A DNA stretch of 8,327 nt from JBEKCP01 sp050014815. Lineage in GTDB: Bacteria > Planctomycetota > Planctomycetia > Pirellulales > Thermoguttaceae. The notes beneath the pieces are model-generated. The model was not told the origin of the DNA. It made no database searches and saw only the letters and a program-made list of their open reading frames with translations. Both the position numbers and the translations under genes were made by a program. The stretch spans positions 1 to 8,327 of the forward strand of contig JBEKCP010000248.1 in the NCBI GenBank assembly GCA_050014815.1. Direction: 5' to 3'. Below, piece after piece: positions 1 through 5,422 of the stretch (position 1 is its first letter; each line of letters opens with the position of its first letter).

Positions 1-1105
1 TGTCGTGCAGCAGCCCGCACCGGCGGGCCAGGGTGCCGTTGAGTCCCATCTCTTCGGCCAGCATCCCGGCGATGAACGCGACCTCGACGCTGTGCCGCAG
101 CACGTTCTGGCTGTAGCTGGTGCGGAAGTGCAGCCGGCCCAGCAGGTGGACCAGCCGCTCGTGCAGCCCGAGGATCCCCGTCTCCTGGCAGGCTTCTTCG
201 CCGAGTTTCTGGATGTGCCGGTCGAGCTCCTTCTGCGTGCCGGCGACGATCTCCTCGATCCGGGTCGGATGGATGCGGCCGTCGACGATCAGCTTGGTCA
301 AGGCGATTCGCGCGACCTCGCGGCGGATCATGTCGAACGCGCTGACGATGACCACGCCCGGCGTGTCGTCGATGATCACGTCGACGCCCGTGGCCTTCTC
401 GAATGCGCGGATGTTGCGCCCCTCGCGGCCGATGATCCGGCCCTTCATCTCGTCGTTCGGGATGCCGACGGTGCTGGTGGTGCTCTCGGCCGTGTGGGAG
501 GCCGCGTAGCGCTGGATGGAAGAGAGGAACATTTCGCGGGCCTTGACCTCGCAGGCCTCGGCCGCCTGCTTCTCGTAGCGGAGCACCAGCGCGCCGGTCT
601 CCTGCTGGAGCTGCGTGTCGAGGATCTCCAGGAGCCGCCGGGTCGCCTCCTCGCGGCTCAGCCCGCTGAGTTGGTGGAGCGTCTGCCGCTGGAGATCCAG
701 GAGCTTCGACAGGTCCTCCTTTCGCTGGTTGACGTCCTGGATCCGCTCGGTCAGCTTCCGCTGGGTGTTCTCGACGATCTTCTCCTGCTTGCGGATCTGC
801 TCGGCCTGTTCTTCCAGGGCGTCCTGGCGCTTGTCCAGGAGCCGCTCGCGCTCGTGCAGCTCGGCGCGGACCTTGCGGAACTCCTTCTCACTCTCCGCTT
901 GCTGCTGGAGCTCCGTTTCCTTGATCTTCAACTCCGCCTCGCGGCGGCGATTCTCCATCTCCAGGTCGGCGAGGCGGACGATCTCCCGCGCCTCGCTCTC
1001 GGCGTCCCGGCGGCGGAGCCGGTCCAGGAGCCGCACCAAGAGATAAGTCAATATTGCGGCCAGAACGACCGCAAAGACATAGCTTAACCACTGTCCCGCG
1101 CTCAC
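1..1105 (-). CDS. rny: Ribonuclease Y, N-terminal part (3' end beyond the window)
   Basis: RNase Y is a membrane-anchored endoribonuclease that starts mRNA decay. The 368 codons present show the family's domain order: one membrane anchor (residues about 7-27, WLSYVFAVVLAAILTYLLV), a long charged coiled coil rich in Glu, Arg, Lys and Gln (about 28-200), a KH RNA-binding domain with GRIIGREGRNI at 222-232, then the start of the HD phosphohydrolase domain (RHS around 337-339). The window ends exactly on the HD dyad (LLHD, 365-368). The family is usually about 510-520 residues, so roughly 145 are missing. The start is GTG at 1103-1105: it has AGGTAGGA (1113-1120) seven bases upstream, an in-frame TAG lies four codons upstream, and it places the anchor at the very N-terminus. 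The gene is divergent from surE across a 620-nt spacer. I read this frame directly from the minus strand; it is open to the edge. Confidence 0.96.
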   Translation of the reverse strand, partial: MSAGQWLSYVFAVVLAAILTYLLVRLLDRLRRRDAESEAREIVRLADLEMENRRREAELKIKETELQQQAESEKEFRKVRAELHERERLLDKRQDALEEQAEQIRKQEKIVENTQRKLTERIQDVNQRKEDLSKLLDLQRQTLHQLSGLSREEATRRLLEILDTQLQQETGALVLRYEKQAAEACEVKAREMFLSSIQRYAASHTAESTTSTVGIPNDEMKGRIIGREGRNIRAFEKATGVDVIIDDTPGVVIVSAFDMIRREVARIALTKLIVDGRIHPTRIEEIVAGTQKELDRHIQKLGEEACQETGILGLHERLVHLLGRLHFRTSYSQNVLRHSVEVAFIAGMLAEEMGLNGTLARRCGLLHD

Positions 1106-1286
1106 GGCTCGTTCCTACCTGTAATCGGACCGGGATGGCCCGGGCAAAAGGTTTCCAAGCGCCTCCGGCAGGATCGACCGGGAGACAGCCCACCGCGGCG
1201 CGGCGAAGAATCTTTCCGCGCGCGAGCGACCCGCCGGGCGCCTAACCGCCGGCCGGGTACGCGGGTTTCGAGAGGACGGTGCGGCC

Positions 1287-1302
1287 ACCAGGGCCCCCTG
1301 GT
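1287..1302. repeat. Perfect 7-bp inverted repeat in the rny upstream region
   Basis: ACCAGGG (1287-1293) and CCCTGGT (1296-1302) are exact reverse complements separated by two bases, about 180 nt upstream of the rny start. This could be a protein-binding dyad or an RNA hairpin. No U-tract follows on either strand, so it is not an intrinsic terminator. Short dyads are common by chance in GC-rich DNA. Confidence 0.4.
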
Positions 1303-1423
1303 AGACCGGGCAGAACGCAACTTGCACGCTTCGTCATCCAACCCGTGCGGTAGGAGGGCCCGCCGGGCAGGCTCCCCGGCCGCAGGCGACCGGAAACCAC
1401 CCAAGCGGGAGCAAGCGGCCGAA

Positions 1424-1444
1424 GCGGTATCCCAAGGACACCGC
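1424..1444 (-). other. Possible RNA hairpin in the rny leader region
   Basis: Read on the minus strand, GCGGTGTCC and GGATACCGC flank a TTG loop. As RNA this is nine consecutive pairs including one G-U wobble; on the plus strand the same position would be an A-C mismatch. The asymmetry favours a transcript running towards rny. An adjacent pair, GGCCGC at 1378-1383 with GCGGCC at 1415-1420, could form a second stem. This is weak, single-sequence evidence. Confidence 0.3.
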
Positions 1445-1578
1445 CCGCCCTCATGCCCAACCACCGAAGGAAAATCAAAATCCAGTTCATCAAGGCTGCC
1501 TAAGACCAGAACCTCGTCGAATACTCGCTGTAGGCTACCCCCGCAGCCGCATATAAGGGCTGCCAAAGGCGTTTCTCA

Positions 1579-1617
1579 GGCCGTTTGTCCCCTTGTCAAC
1601 AGGGAATCATTACGGCC
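1579..1617. repeat. Imperfect inverted repeat enclosing TTGTCAA
   Basis: GGCCGT (1579-1584) is the exact reverse complement of ACGGCC (1612-1617). Inside, CCCT and AGGG flank the small palindrome TTGTCAA. The minus strand of this core reads TTGACA, a perfect -35 hexamer, but no good -10 lies 16-18 bases downstream (the 17-base position reads AGAAAC). It may be an operator or a hairpin in the divergent promoter region. Confidence 0.3.
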
Positions 1618-1660
1618 AAACTATCATTCTAACAAACGGCGCGCAAACTGCAAGGGGCCC

Positions 1661-1689
1661 TCGACGTGATGTCATAAAGCATTTAGATA
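1661..1689 (+). promoter_or_regulatory. Candidate sigma-70-type promoter for surE
   Basis: TCGACG (1661-1666) and TAGATA (1684-1689) are separated by 17 bases and match the -35 and -10 consensus at four and three of six positions. Transcription would start near 1697, giving a leader of about 30 nt before ATG 1726. The match is weak; support comes from position and the locally AT-rich composition. Confidence 0.2.
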
Positions 1690-1725
1690 CCATGGGTTAC
1701 GGCATTAACCATTGTAACGGGCCCG

Positions 1726-2598
1726 ATGGCTGATTATGATGTAGATGTGCTGATCTTGCTTACCAACGACGATGGAATCTACGCCCCCGGACTGGCCGCC
1801 CTGCAGCAGGAACTAGCCCGACTGGGGGAGGTGTGCGTCGTCGCCCCGGCCACCGAACAGAGCGGCGTCGGTCACTCTATCACCTACCTGACTCCGTTGA
1901 TCGTCAAGGAGATTTTTCACCACCAGCGCGGTGGGGGCGGGGGCTCGGGCCGCTGGGGCTGGGCCGTCCAGGGCAGCCCGGCCGACTGCGTCAAAATCGG
2001 CATCACCGAGTTCTGCCCCGCTTACCCGGACCTGGTCGTCAGCGGCATCAACAGCGGCCTGAACGCGGGCATCAACGTCCTCTACTCGGGCACGGTGGCC
2101 GCGGCCATTGAAGGCGCCTTCTTCGGGATCACCAGCATCGCCGTCTCGCTGGAATACGCCGAAAACCCGTCGATCGAGAAAGCCGCCCGTTTGGCACGCC
2201 AGATCATCGAGCACATCCTGAAGAGAAAAACGCGCGAGCCCCAACTCTACAACCTCAACATCCCCACCGTCGCCCTCCGCGGGCCGGCGAAGGTCTGCGT
2301 CGTGCCGATGAATGTCACCCGCTACGGCGACACTTTCCAGAAGCGCAAGGACCCGTGGGGACGCGACTACTACTGGCTGACCGGCGGTCCCGCCCCCCTG
2401 GTGTCCGAGCACGAGACCGACCTGTCCGCGCTGGCCAAGGGCATGGTCGCGCTGACGCCGCTGGACTACAACATGACGCGGCAATCCGTCCTGGCCGACA
2501 TGGAGCAGTGGCGGTTCCGGTTGAACCATCGCGAAGCCCCCAGGTCCGGCTCGCGCAAACGCAATTCCAAGACACGTTCAGGGAGGACACGCTCATGA
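1726..2598 (+). CDS. surE: 5'/3'-nucleotidase SurE
   Basis: SurE is a metal-dependent phosphatase that dephosphorylates nucleoside monophosphates and is associated with stationary-phase survival. The 290-residue product has the family signatures: LLTNDDGIYAPG with the metal-binding Asp pair at 15-16, SGVGHSIT (46-53), GSPADC (83-88), and SGINSGLNAGINVLYSGT (106-123) with the metal-binding Asn at 109. Most SurE proteins begin MxILLTNDDG, so GTG at 1747 (reading MLILLTNDDG) is a plausible alternative start; neither start has a good ribosome site. I kept ATG 1726. There is a Gly-rich insertion before the GSPADC strand (HHQRGGGGGSGRWGW, about 65-79) and a basic Ser/Arg/Lys tail (271-290) beyond the usual C-terminus of about 250-265 residues. 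The stop overlaps the next gene's start (ATGA). Confidence 0.95.
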   Translation: MADYDVDVLILLTNDDGIYAPGLAALQQELARLGEVCVVAPATEQSGVGHSITYLTPLIVKEIFHHQRGGGGGSGRWGWAVQGSPADCVKIGITEFCPAYPDLVVSGINSGLNAGINVLYSGTVAAAIEGAFFGITSIAVSLEYAENPSIEKAARLARQIIEHILKRKTREPQLYNLNIPTVALRGPAKVCVVPMNVTRYGDTFQKRKDPWGRDYYWLTGGPAPLVSEHETDLSALAKGMVALTPLDYNMTRQSVLADMEQWRFRLNHREAPRSGSRKRNSKTRSGRTRS

Positions 2599-3080
2599 GA
2601 GGTTTTCCAAGGAATCTACGGATCGCGGCAGGGCTGCTTTGGATCGTCGCCGTCGGTTGTGAGGAACCGGCGCCGCCGCCGGCCGGACAACCTTCGGCGC
2701 CCGTCTCTGCCAAGCCGGCGGCGCCGGCCGCCAAGCCAGCGGTGCCGGGCCCAGCGGCGCCGACCCCGGACGTCGTCCGGGAGAAGGCCGCCGTGGGCAT
2801 GGGCGAGCGAGGGCGAGGTTACGGCGAAGGATTCGTCGCTACGCCGGTCAAGGCGCTTTGGCGCGTGACCGAACAGATGGCGATCAATCAGATCGAGCAT
2901 GATATGCAACTCTACAAGGCATCCAGCCCGGACGGGCGCGGGCCCAGAACTCAAGAGGAGTTCATGGAGAAGATCATCAAGGCCGGCGGCATCCGGCTGC
3001 CGCCGCTGCCGCCGGGGCAGCGGTACGTGTACGACCCGGCCACGGAGTTGCTCATGGTCGAGCAGCCCCGGCAGCCATAG
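2595..3080 (+). CDS. Predicted lipoprotein of unknown function
   Basis: This 161-residue protein is not assigned to a named family. It begins with a short signal peptide: basic MRGFPRNLR, hydrophobic IAAGLLWIVAV, then GC with Cys22 as the likely lipidated residue. The lipobox VAVGC is slightly relaxed, with Ala at -3. A Pro/Ala-rich linker (about 24-58) follows, as often spaces a lipoprotein domain from the membrane. The C-terminal part (about 60-157) is a small soluble region with a predicted helix (ALWRVTEQMAINQIEHDMQLYKA), EEFMEKIIKAGGI, and an ending RYVYDPATELLMVEQP that looks like a short beta hairpin. The ATG at 2595 overlaps the surE stop by four bases and has AGGGAGG (2580-2586) eight bases upstream, which decides the start. 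Coupling to surE is likely; a functional link is not shown. Confidence 0.85.
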   Translation: MRGFPRNLRIAAGLLWIVAVGCEEPAPPPAGQPSAPVSAKPAAPAAKPAVPGPAAPTPDVVREKAAVGMGERGRGYGEGFVATPVKALWRVTEQMAINQIEHDMQLYKASSPDGRGPRTQEEFMEKIIKAGGIRLPPLPPGQRYVYDPATELLMVEQPRQP

Positions 3081-3086
3081 AAGCGA

Positions 3087-3104
3087 TGCGAAGCCGCAGG
3101 CGGC
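3087..3104 (+). repeat. GCGAAGCCGC-type self-complementary repeat, copy 1
   Basis: TGCGAAGCCGCAGGCGGC. The same unit occurs at 5372-5389 and as an inverted pair at 8152-8193. All four copies match TGCGAAGCCGCANGCGG and differ only at N (G, C, A, A). The GCCGC and GCGGC halves pair with each other, and the variable base sits in the loop, as in REP-like elements. This copy begins six bases after the lipoprotein stop. Confidence 0.75.
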
Positions 3105-3122
3105 CGCTACGCAAGCACGGAC

Positions 3123-3150
3123 AACTGACGACTGACGACTGACAACTGAC
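3123..3150. repeat. Heptamer tandem array (RACTGAC x4)
   Basis: Four complete seven-base units in exact register: AACTGAC, GACTGAC, GACTGAC, AACTGAC, with a partial unit (GAC) just before. It lies in the convergent spacer between the lipoprotein and the two-TM protein gene. The period of seven resembles the short tandemly repeated repetitive (STRR) sequences described in filamentous cyanobacteria. Function unknown. Confidence 0.85.
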
Positions 3151-3163
3151 GCGGCCCGCAGTG

Positions 3164-3199
3164 CCCTCACCCTCGGCCCCTTTTCCAAGGGGAGAGGGG
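3164..3199 (+). repeat. 36-nt palindromic interspersed element, copy 1
   Basis: It starts CCCTCACCC and ends GGGGAGAGGGG. Internally CCCCTT (3177-3182) and AAGGGG (3187-3192) form a 6-bp stem with a TTCC loop. Aligned without gaps to the reverse complement of 5280-5315 it is identical at 29 of 36 positions. The sequence type, often mistranslated as peptides like TPSPSPGGRGE, is widespread between genes in many GC-rich bacteria (general knowledge). It lies between convergent genes, where it could act as a transcript end, but no U-tract is present. Confidence 0.8.
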
Positions 3200-3244
3200 A
3201 GAAGGAACGCCGCCGTCCCGGAATTGCGCAGGGCCTGCCGGCCC

Positions 3245-3778
3245 TCACATGCCGCGGGGGTCTTCGACGAGCTCGTGGTCCGTAATCAGCCACCGGCCCG
3301 AGTCCAGCCGCAGGCGGACGACCATCGGAAAGGGCCGGAGCGTAACTTGGCCGACCTCGCCGCGGCGGTCCTTGCCGGTGGCGATTACCGTGAACGTCGC
3401 CTTGGCCGTCCGGGGACTCGTGGTGGCGATGAAATGGATGTCCAGGTTGCGGATGCGGACCTGGACGAACTCGGCCTGTTGCATCGCCAAGGCGGCCTCC
3501 TGGCGGGTCTTCGCCGCGTCGGGCGCGAGCAGCTTGAGCAGCCGCGGAAGGTCGTTGGCCTCCAGCGCGGCGGCGGCGTCCTCGATCGTCACGGTCACCT
3601 GTTTCCGCTCCGTGATAACCGACTGCTCGACCAGCACTCCGATTCCCACGACTGCCGCCACGGCGGCCATCGCCCCCAAGAGCACCCCGCGGCCGGTGCG
3701 GATCAGCATCACCGCCAGGATCGCCTCCGCGGCGATGCCGACCACCAGGATGGGCCAAGGGCTTTCGAGGAAGATCAT
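3245..3778 (-). CDS. Two-TM membrane protein with NTF2-like-looking domain, function unknown
   Basis: I do not recognise a named family for this 177-residue protein. Two hydrophobic helices (about 8-26, ILVVGIAAEAILAVMLI, and about 31-50, GVLLGAMAAVAAVVGIGVLV) are joined by a short RTGR turn. The rest is soluble. It starts with a helix of the form DAAAALEANDLPRLLKLLAPDA (about 67-88) and continues as amphipathic beta strands to GRWLITDHELVEDPRG. Helix first, then a curved sheet ending in a GxWxI strand, is the pattern of SnoaL/NTF2-like domains; this is a fold guess from pattern only. The frame extends upstream to 3874, but those codons translate the heptamer array, so I chose ATG 3778 directly before the first helix. 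No ribosome site is visible. It follows eno by 111 nt of repeat. Confidence 0.8.
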   Translation of the reverse strand: MIFLESPWPILVVGIAAEAILAVMLIRTGRGVLLGAMAAVAAVVGIGVLVEQSVITERKQVTVTIEDAAAALEANDLPRLLKLLAPDAAKTRQEAALAMQQAEFVQVRIRNLDIHFIATTSPRTAKATFTVIATGKDRRGEVGQVTLRPFPMVVRLRLDSGRWLITDHELVEDPRGM

Positions 3779-3787
3779 AATCAAGGG

Positions 3788-3892
3788 CAGATTGCGAATT
3801 GCAAATTGGCCATTGCAAATTTCAAATTGCCGGCGGCAAGGCCAGCACCTCAATTTGCAATTTGCAATTTGCAACCCTCAATTTGCAATCTA
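3788..3892. repeat. 105-nt inverted heptamer array at the 3' end of eno
   Basis: Two blocks of six seven-base units (3788-3829 and 3851-3892) face each other around a 21-nt spacer, so the whole element is 15 x 7 nt. The left block reads CAGATTG, CGAATTG, CAAATTG, GCCATTG, CAAATTT, CAAATTG. The reverse complement of the right block reads TAGATTG, CAAATTG, AGGGTTG, then CAAATTG three times. The transcript could fold into a long imperfect hairpin. The TAG of the last unit is the enolase stop codon. It is strikingly AT-rich against its surroundings. It may protect or end the eno transcript, but this is inference. Confidence 0.85.
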
Positions 3893-5173
3893 GCGCTTTT
3901 GGGGGAACAGTGGGCCGCCGTAGACGGCCGTGCCGCCGAGGATCTCCTCGATCCGCAGCAGTTGATTGTACTTGGCGATGCGGTCGGTCCGCGAGGCCGA
4001 GCCGGTCTTGATCTGGCCCGTCCCCAACGCCACGGCCAGGTCGGCAATCGTGGCGTCCTCGGTCTCGCCGCTGCGGTGGCTCATCACGTTGGTGTACCCG
4101 TTGCGGCGGGCCAGGTCGACGGCCTGGATCGTCTCGGTCAGGGTGCCGATCTGGTTCACCTTGATGAGGATGCTGTTGGCGACGCCCCGGTCGATGCCCT
4201 GCTGGAGCCGCTTGGTGTTCGTGACGAACACGTCGTCGCCGACGATTTGGATCCTCTTGCCCAGCCGGTCGGTCAAGAGCTTCCAGCCGTCCCAATCGTC
4301 CTCGGCGCAGCCGTCCTCGATGGAACAGATGGGATACTTTTCGACCCAGGCGTCATAAAGGTCGACCAGGGCGGCAACCGGGAGTTTCTTGCCGTCGACC
4401 GAGTAGGTCTTGCTCTGGGCGTCGAAGAACTCGGAGGCGGCCGGGTCCAGGGCGATCCAGACCTGGCGGCCGAGCTCGTAGCCGGCCTTGCCGACGGCCT
4501 CGACGATCACGTCCAGGGCCTCGGCATTGCTCTTGAGGTCCGGGGCGAACCCGCCCTCGTCGCCGACGTTCGTGGCCAGCTTCTTCGATTGCAGCACCTT
4601 CTTGAGGTTGTGGAAGACCTCGACCCCGCAGCGGATGGCGTCCGTGAACGACTCGAAGCCCAGCGGCATGACCATGAACTCCTGGACGTCGACGTCGTTG
4701 TCGGCGTGCGAGCCGCCGTTGAGGATGTTCATCATGGGGGCGGGCAGCAGCCGGGCGCCGACGCCGCCCAAGTACCGGAACAGCGGCAGGCCGCAGTGGT
4801 CGGCCGCGGCATGGGCCGCCGCCAGCGACACGCCCAGTACGGCGTTGGCGCCAAGCTCTTTCTTGTTCTCCGTGCCGTCCAGGTCGATCATCCGCTGGTC
4901 GAGGGCCGCCTGGTCCAAGGCGTCCATGCCGGTCAGCTCGTCGGCCAGCTTGCCGTTGACGTTGTCAACGGCCTTGAGCACCCCCTTGCCGAGGTACTTT
5001 GCCTTGTCGCCGTCGCGGAGCTCCCAGGCTTCGTGAATGCCCGTGCTGGCGCCGCTGGGGACGGCCGCCCGGCCGGACGAGCCGTCGGCCAGTTGGACGT
5101 CTACTTCAACGGTCGGGTTTCCCCGGCTGTCGAGGATTTGCCGGGCGTGAATGTCAACAATGGTTGAGCTCAT
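3890..5173 (-). CDS. eno: Enolase (phosphopyruvate hydratase)
   Basis: Enolase converts 2-phosphoglycerate to phosphoenolpyruvate in glycolysis and the reverse in gluconeogenesis; it is cytosolic. The 427-residue length is typical. It begins IVDIHARQILDSRGNPTVEV and carries the expected active-site segments: SGAST loop (40-44), GGSHADN with His156, QEFM with Glu165, GDEGGFAP with the catalytic Glu206, Mg ligands at Asp243 (ALDPAASEF), Glu286 (SIEDG) and the GDD at 312-314, the catalytic Lys338 in LIKVNQIGT, SHRSGET (365-371) and KTGS with Lys389. All appear intact. The start ATG has AGGAAAG (5182-5188) eight bases upstream. The TAG stop is also the terminal triplet of a heptamer repeat array. 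It lies downstream of acnA across a repeat-bearing 249-nt spacer and probably has its own promoter. Confidence 0.98.
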   Translation of the reverse strand: MSSTIVDIHARQILDSRGNPTVEVDVQLADGSSGRAAVPSGASTGIHEAWELRDGDKAKYLGKGVLKAVDNVNGKLADELTGMDALDQAALDQRMIDLDGTENKKELGANAVLGVSLAAAHAAADHCGLPLFRYLGGVGARLLPAPMMNILNGGSHADNDVDVQEFMVMPLGFESFTDAIRCGVEVFHNLKKVLQSKKLATNVGDEGGFAPDLKSNAEALDVIVEAVGKAGYELGRQVWIALDPAASEFFDAQSKTYSVDGKKLPVAALVDLYDAWVEKYPICSIEDGCAEDDWDGWKLLTDRLGKRIQIVGDDVFVTNTKRLQQGIDRGVANSILIKVNQIGTLTETIQAVDLARRNGYTNVMSHRSGETEDATIADLAVALGTGQIKTGSASRTDRIAKYNQLLRIEEILGGTAVYGGPLFPQKR

Positions 5174-5216
5174 GGCTGGTTCTTTCCTTTTTTGGGCCTG
5201 GATCCTGAAGCCCTAT

Positions 5217-5245
5217 ATTTTGGCCGATTGCCGGGGCGTTGACTA
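5217..5245 (-). promoter_or_regulatory. Candidate sigma-70-type promoter for eno
   Basis: On the minus strand TAGTCA (5240-5245) and CAAAAT (5217-5222) are spaced 17 bases, each matching four of six consensus positions, in a locally AT-rich patch of an otherwise GC-rich spacer. Transcription would begin near 5210, giving a leader of about 37 nt that contains the eno ribosome site. Confidence 0.33.
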
Positions 5246-5279
5246 GCGGGGGGTGGGGGGAGTGACGAAAGAGGCGGCT

Positions 5280-5315
5280 CCCCTCTCCCTCCGGGAGAGG
5301 GGCTGGGGGTGAGGG
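5280..5315 (-). repeat. 36-nt palindromic interspersed element, copy 2
   Basis: Inverted relative to the copy at 3164-3199 and 29/36 identical to it. The stem here is stronger: CCCCTCTCCC (5280-5289) pairs perfectly with GGGAGAGGGG (5293-5302) around a TCC loop, followed by CTGGGGGTGAGGG. It sits between the acnA stop and the candidate eno promoter. A 10-bp GC stem could stall or stabilise the acnA transcript, but there is no U-tract. Confidence 0.82.
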
Positions 5316-5371
5316 CTGCTCGCCCCCTGCCTTCCCGCGCGCGTTCCGCCTTTGGGCCCCGGGCACCGCCG

Positions 5372-5389
5372 TGCGAAGCCGCACGCGGC
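5372..5389 (+). repeat. GCGAAGCCGC-type self-complementary repeat, copy 2
   Basis: TGCGAAGCCGCACGCGGC. It differs from the copy at 3087-3104 only at the loop base (C for G). It is immediately followed by a degenerate heptamer run at 5393. Confidence 0.75.
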
Positions 5390-5392
5390 TGC

Positions 5393-5413
5393 AATCCCAA
5401 ATCTCAAATCCAA
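5393..5413. repeat. Short heptamer array (AATCYMA-like x3)
   Basis: Three units in register: AATCCCA, AATCTCA, AATCCAA. This is a different heptamer from those at 3123-3150 and 3788-3892 but with the same period. It ends ten bases from the acnA stop codon. With only three imperfect units, the call relies partly on the stronger arrays elsewhere in the window. Confidence 0.55.
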
Positions 5414-5422
5414 GAGCGGTCG

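Larger units (their letters stand above)
1106..1725. other. 620-nt spacer between divergent rny and surE, no convincing gene
   Basis: I find no recognisable protein and no tRNA, tmRNA, RNase P or SRP RNA core motif on either strand. Base composition becomes less GC-rich between about 1600 and 1725, as expected for a promoter region. Several short inverted repeats occur in series (1287-1302, 1378-1383 with 1415-1420, 1424-1444, 1498-1535, 1543-1563, 1579-1617). A minus-strand frame of 154 codons (1102-1566) ends with a GTGA overlap on the rny start. Its translation is Arg/Gly/Pro-rich without a recognisable domain and its codon use does not match the neighbouring genes, so I treat it as noncoding. 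The spacer is long enough to hold a structured leader or small RNA transcribed towards rny, but that is inference. Confidence 0.6.

Noticed and set aside
5..1087. Plus-strand open frame opposite rny
   Set aside because: The minus strand encodes RNase Y with its anchor, coiled coil, KH domain and HD start; the plus-strand translation is a low-complexity shadow.
1102..1566. Open minus-strand frame of 154 codons ending in a GTGA overlap with the rny start
   Set aside because: The overlap looks like translational coupling, but the product is Arg/Gly/Pro-rich with no domain, codon use is unlike the neighbours, and there is no clear ribosome site. Chance open frames are common at this GC content.
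3788..3892. CRISPR array
   Set aside because: The units are only seven bases, contiguous, degenerate and inverted around the middle, with no spacers and no cas genes nearby.
3161..5167. Long plus-strand open frame (668 codons) opposite eno and the two-TM gene
   Set aside because: It is antisense to a clear enolase, starts in a palindromic repeat and runs through the heptamer array. It is a shadow of GC-rich codon structure.
5280..5302. Intrinsic terminator for acnA
   Set aside because: The stem is strong, but no U-tract follows it in the acnA direction, and the same stem belongs to an interspersed repeat. A Rho-independent terminator cannot be claimed.
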